Positions 63,999 to 64,000 of a DNA stretch of 64,000 bases are shown here, in pieces. The stretch comes from Bacteroides ovatus (GTDB lineage Bacteria > Bacteroidota > Bacteroidia > Bacteroidales > Bacteroidaceae). The DNA lies in assembly GCA_030844565.1 (NCBI GenBank), contig JAUUNK010000004.1, positions 11,321-75,320 of the forward strand, in the 5' to 3' direction. The notes beneath the pieces were generated by a model. That model ran no database searches and was not told the DNA's origin. It was given only the letters and a program-made list of their open reading frames with translations. Positions within the stretch are counted from its first letter, which is position 1. The number at the start of each line of letters is the position of its first letter. A program made the position numbers and the translations under genes.

Positions 63999-64000
63999 GA

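Noticed and set aside
1..64000. Insertion sequence, prophage or integrative element
   Set aside because: No transposase, integrase, mobilisation or phage structural gene, and no target-site-duplicated inverted repeats, were found.

Overview
The window is chromosomal DNA of a gut Bacteroides-type bacterium (Bacteroidales). This rests on several SusC/SusD outer-membrane pairs, dense glycoside-hydrolase loci, an ECF sigma factor with a FecR-like partner, a SusR-like membrane regulator, promoters of the TAnnTTTG type, a five-gene histidine-utilisation operon ending in formimino-transfer enzymes, and the rpoA-rplQ end of the ribosomal-protein cluster at the right edge. Almost all genes read leftward; only the acyltransferase at 43778 and the MutS-like gene at 59218 read rightward. 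I saw no rRNA, tRNA, CRISPR array, phage or intact insertion sequence.

Layout, left to right. 1-2137: start of a glycan-uptake operon, with an IPT/TIG-NHL surface protein broken by one extra base and the N-terminus of a SusC receptor. 2138-3164: AT-rich intergenic DNA with an 18-bp perfect inverted repeat. 3165-22023: one long polysaccharide-utilisation locus (PUL), in transcription order SusD, DUF5004-like lipoprotein, DUF4961-like protein (frameshifted in a run of eight G), SusC, SusD, SusC, sialate O-acetylesterase-like enzyme, GH92, GH43 and an SGNH esterase, closed by a clear terminator. 22353-25055: a GH78 alpha-L-rhamnosidase. 25268-27129: glutamine synthetase, whose best promoter lies beyond a decayed patatin gene. 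27202-36341: a second glycan locus without SusC/D: ECF sigma factor, a 74-residue FecR-like fragment, GH38-like, GH92 and GH2+F5/8C enzymes, which together suggest trimming of mannose-rich (N-glycan-like) substrates. 36533-38137: a SusR-like regulator.

38270-44866: a CobQ N-domain ATPase without its glutaminase half, a small lipoprotein, an overlapping SGNH-SGNH-MBOAT operon for O-acylation of an envelope polymer, and a divergent acyltransferase-3 gene. 44938-51536: a TetR-TolC-adaptor-RND-PG0541 efflux operon. 51745-58067: hutU-ftcD-hutI-cyclodeaminase-hutH, converting histidine to glutamate and passing the one-carbon unit to folate. 58209-61080: a divergent pair (unknown secreted protein; membrane-anchored MutS-like ATPase) separated by four tandem 22-bp palindromes. 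61094-62264: two unknown membrane or secreted proteins. 62496-63998: rplQ and rpoA.

The observations most worth following are the palindrome array at 59031-59118, the G8 tract in the DUF4961-like gene, the cluster of related inverted repeats at 30424-30530, the ECF sigma factor paired with a TM-less mini anti-sigma fragment, and the patatin remnant between glnA and its likely promoter.
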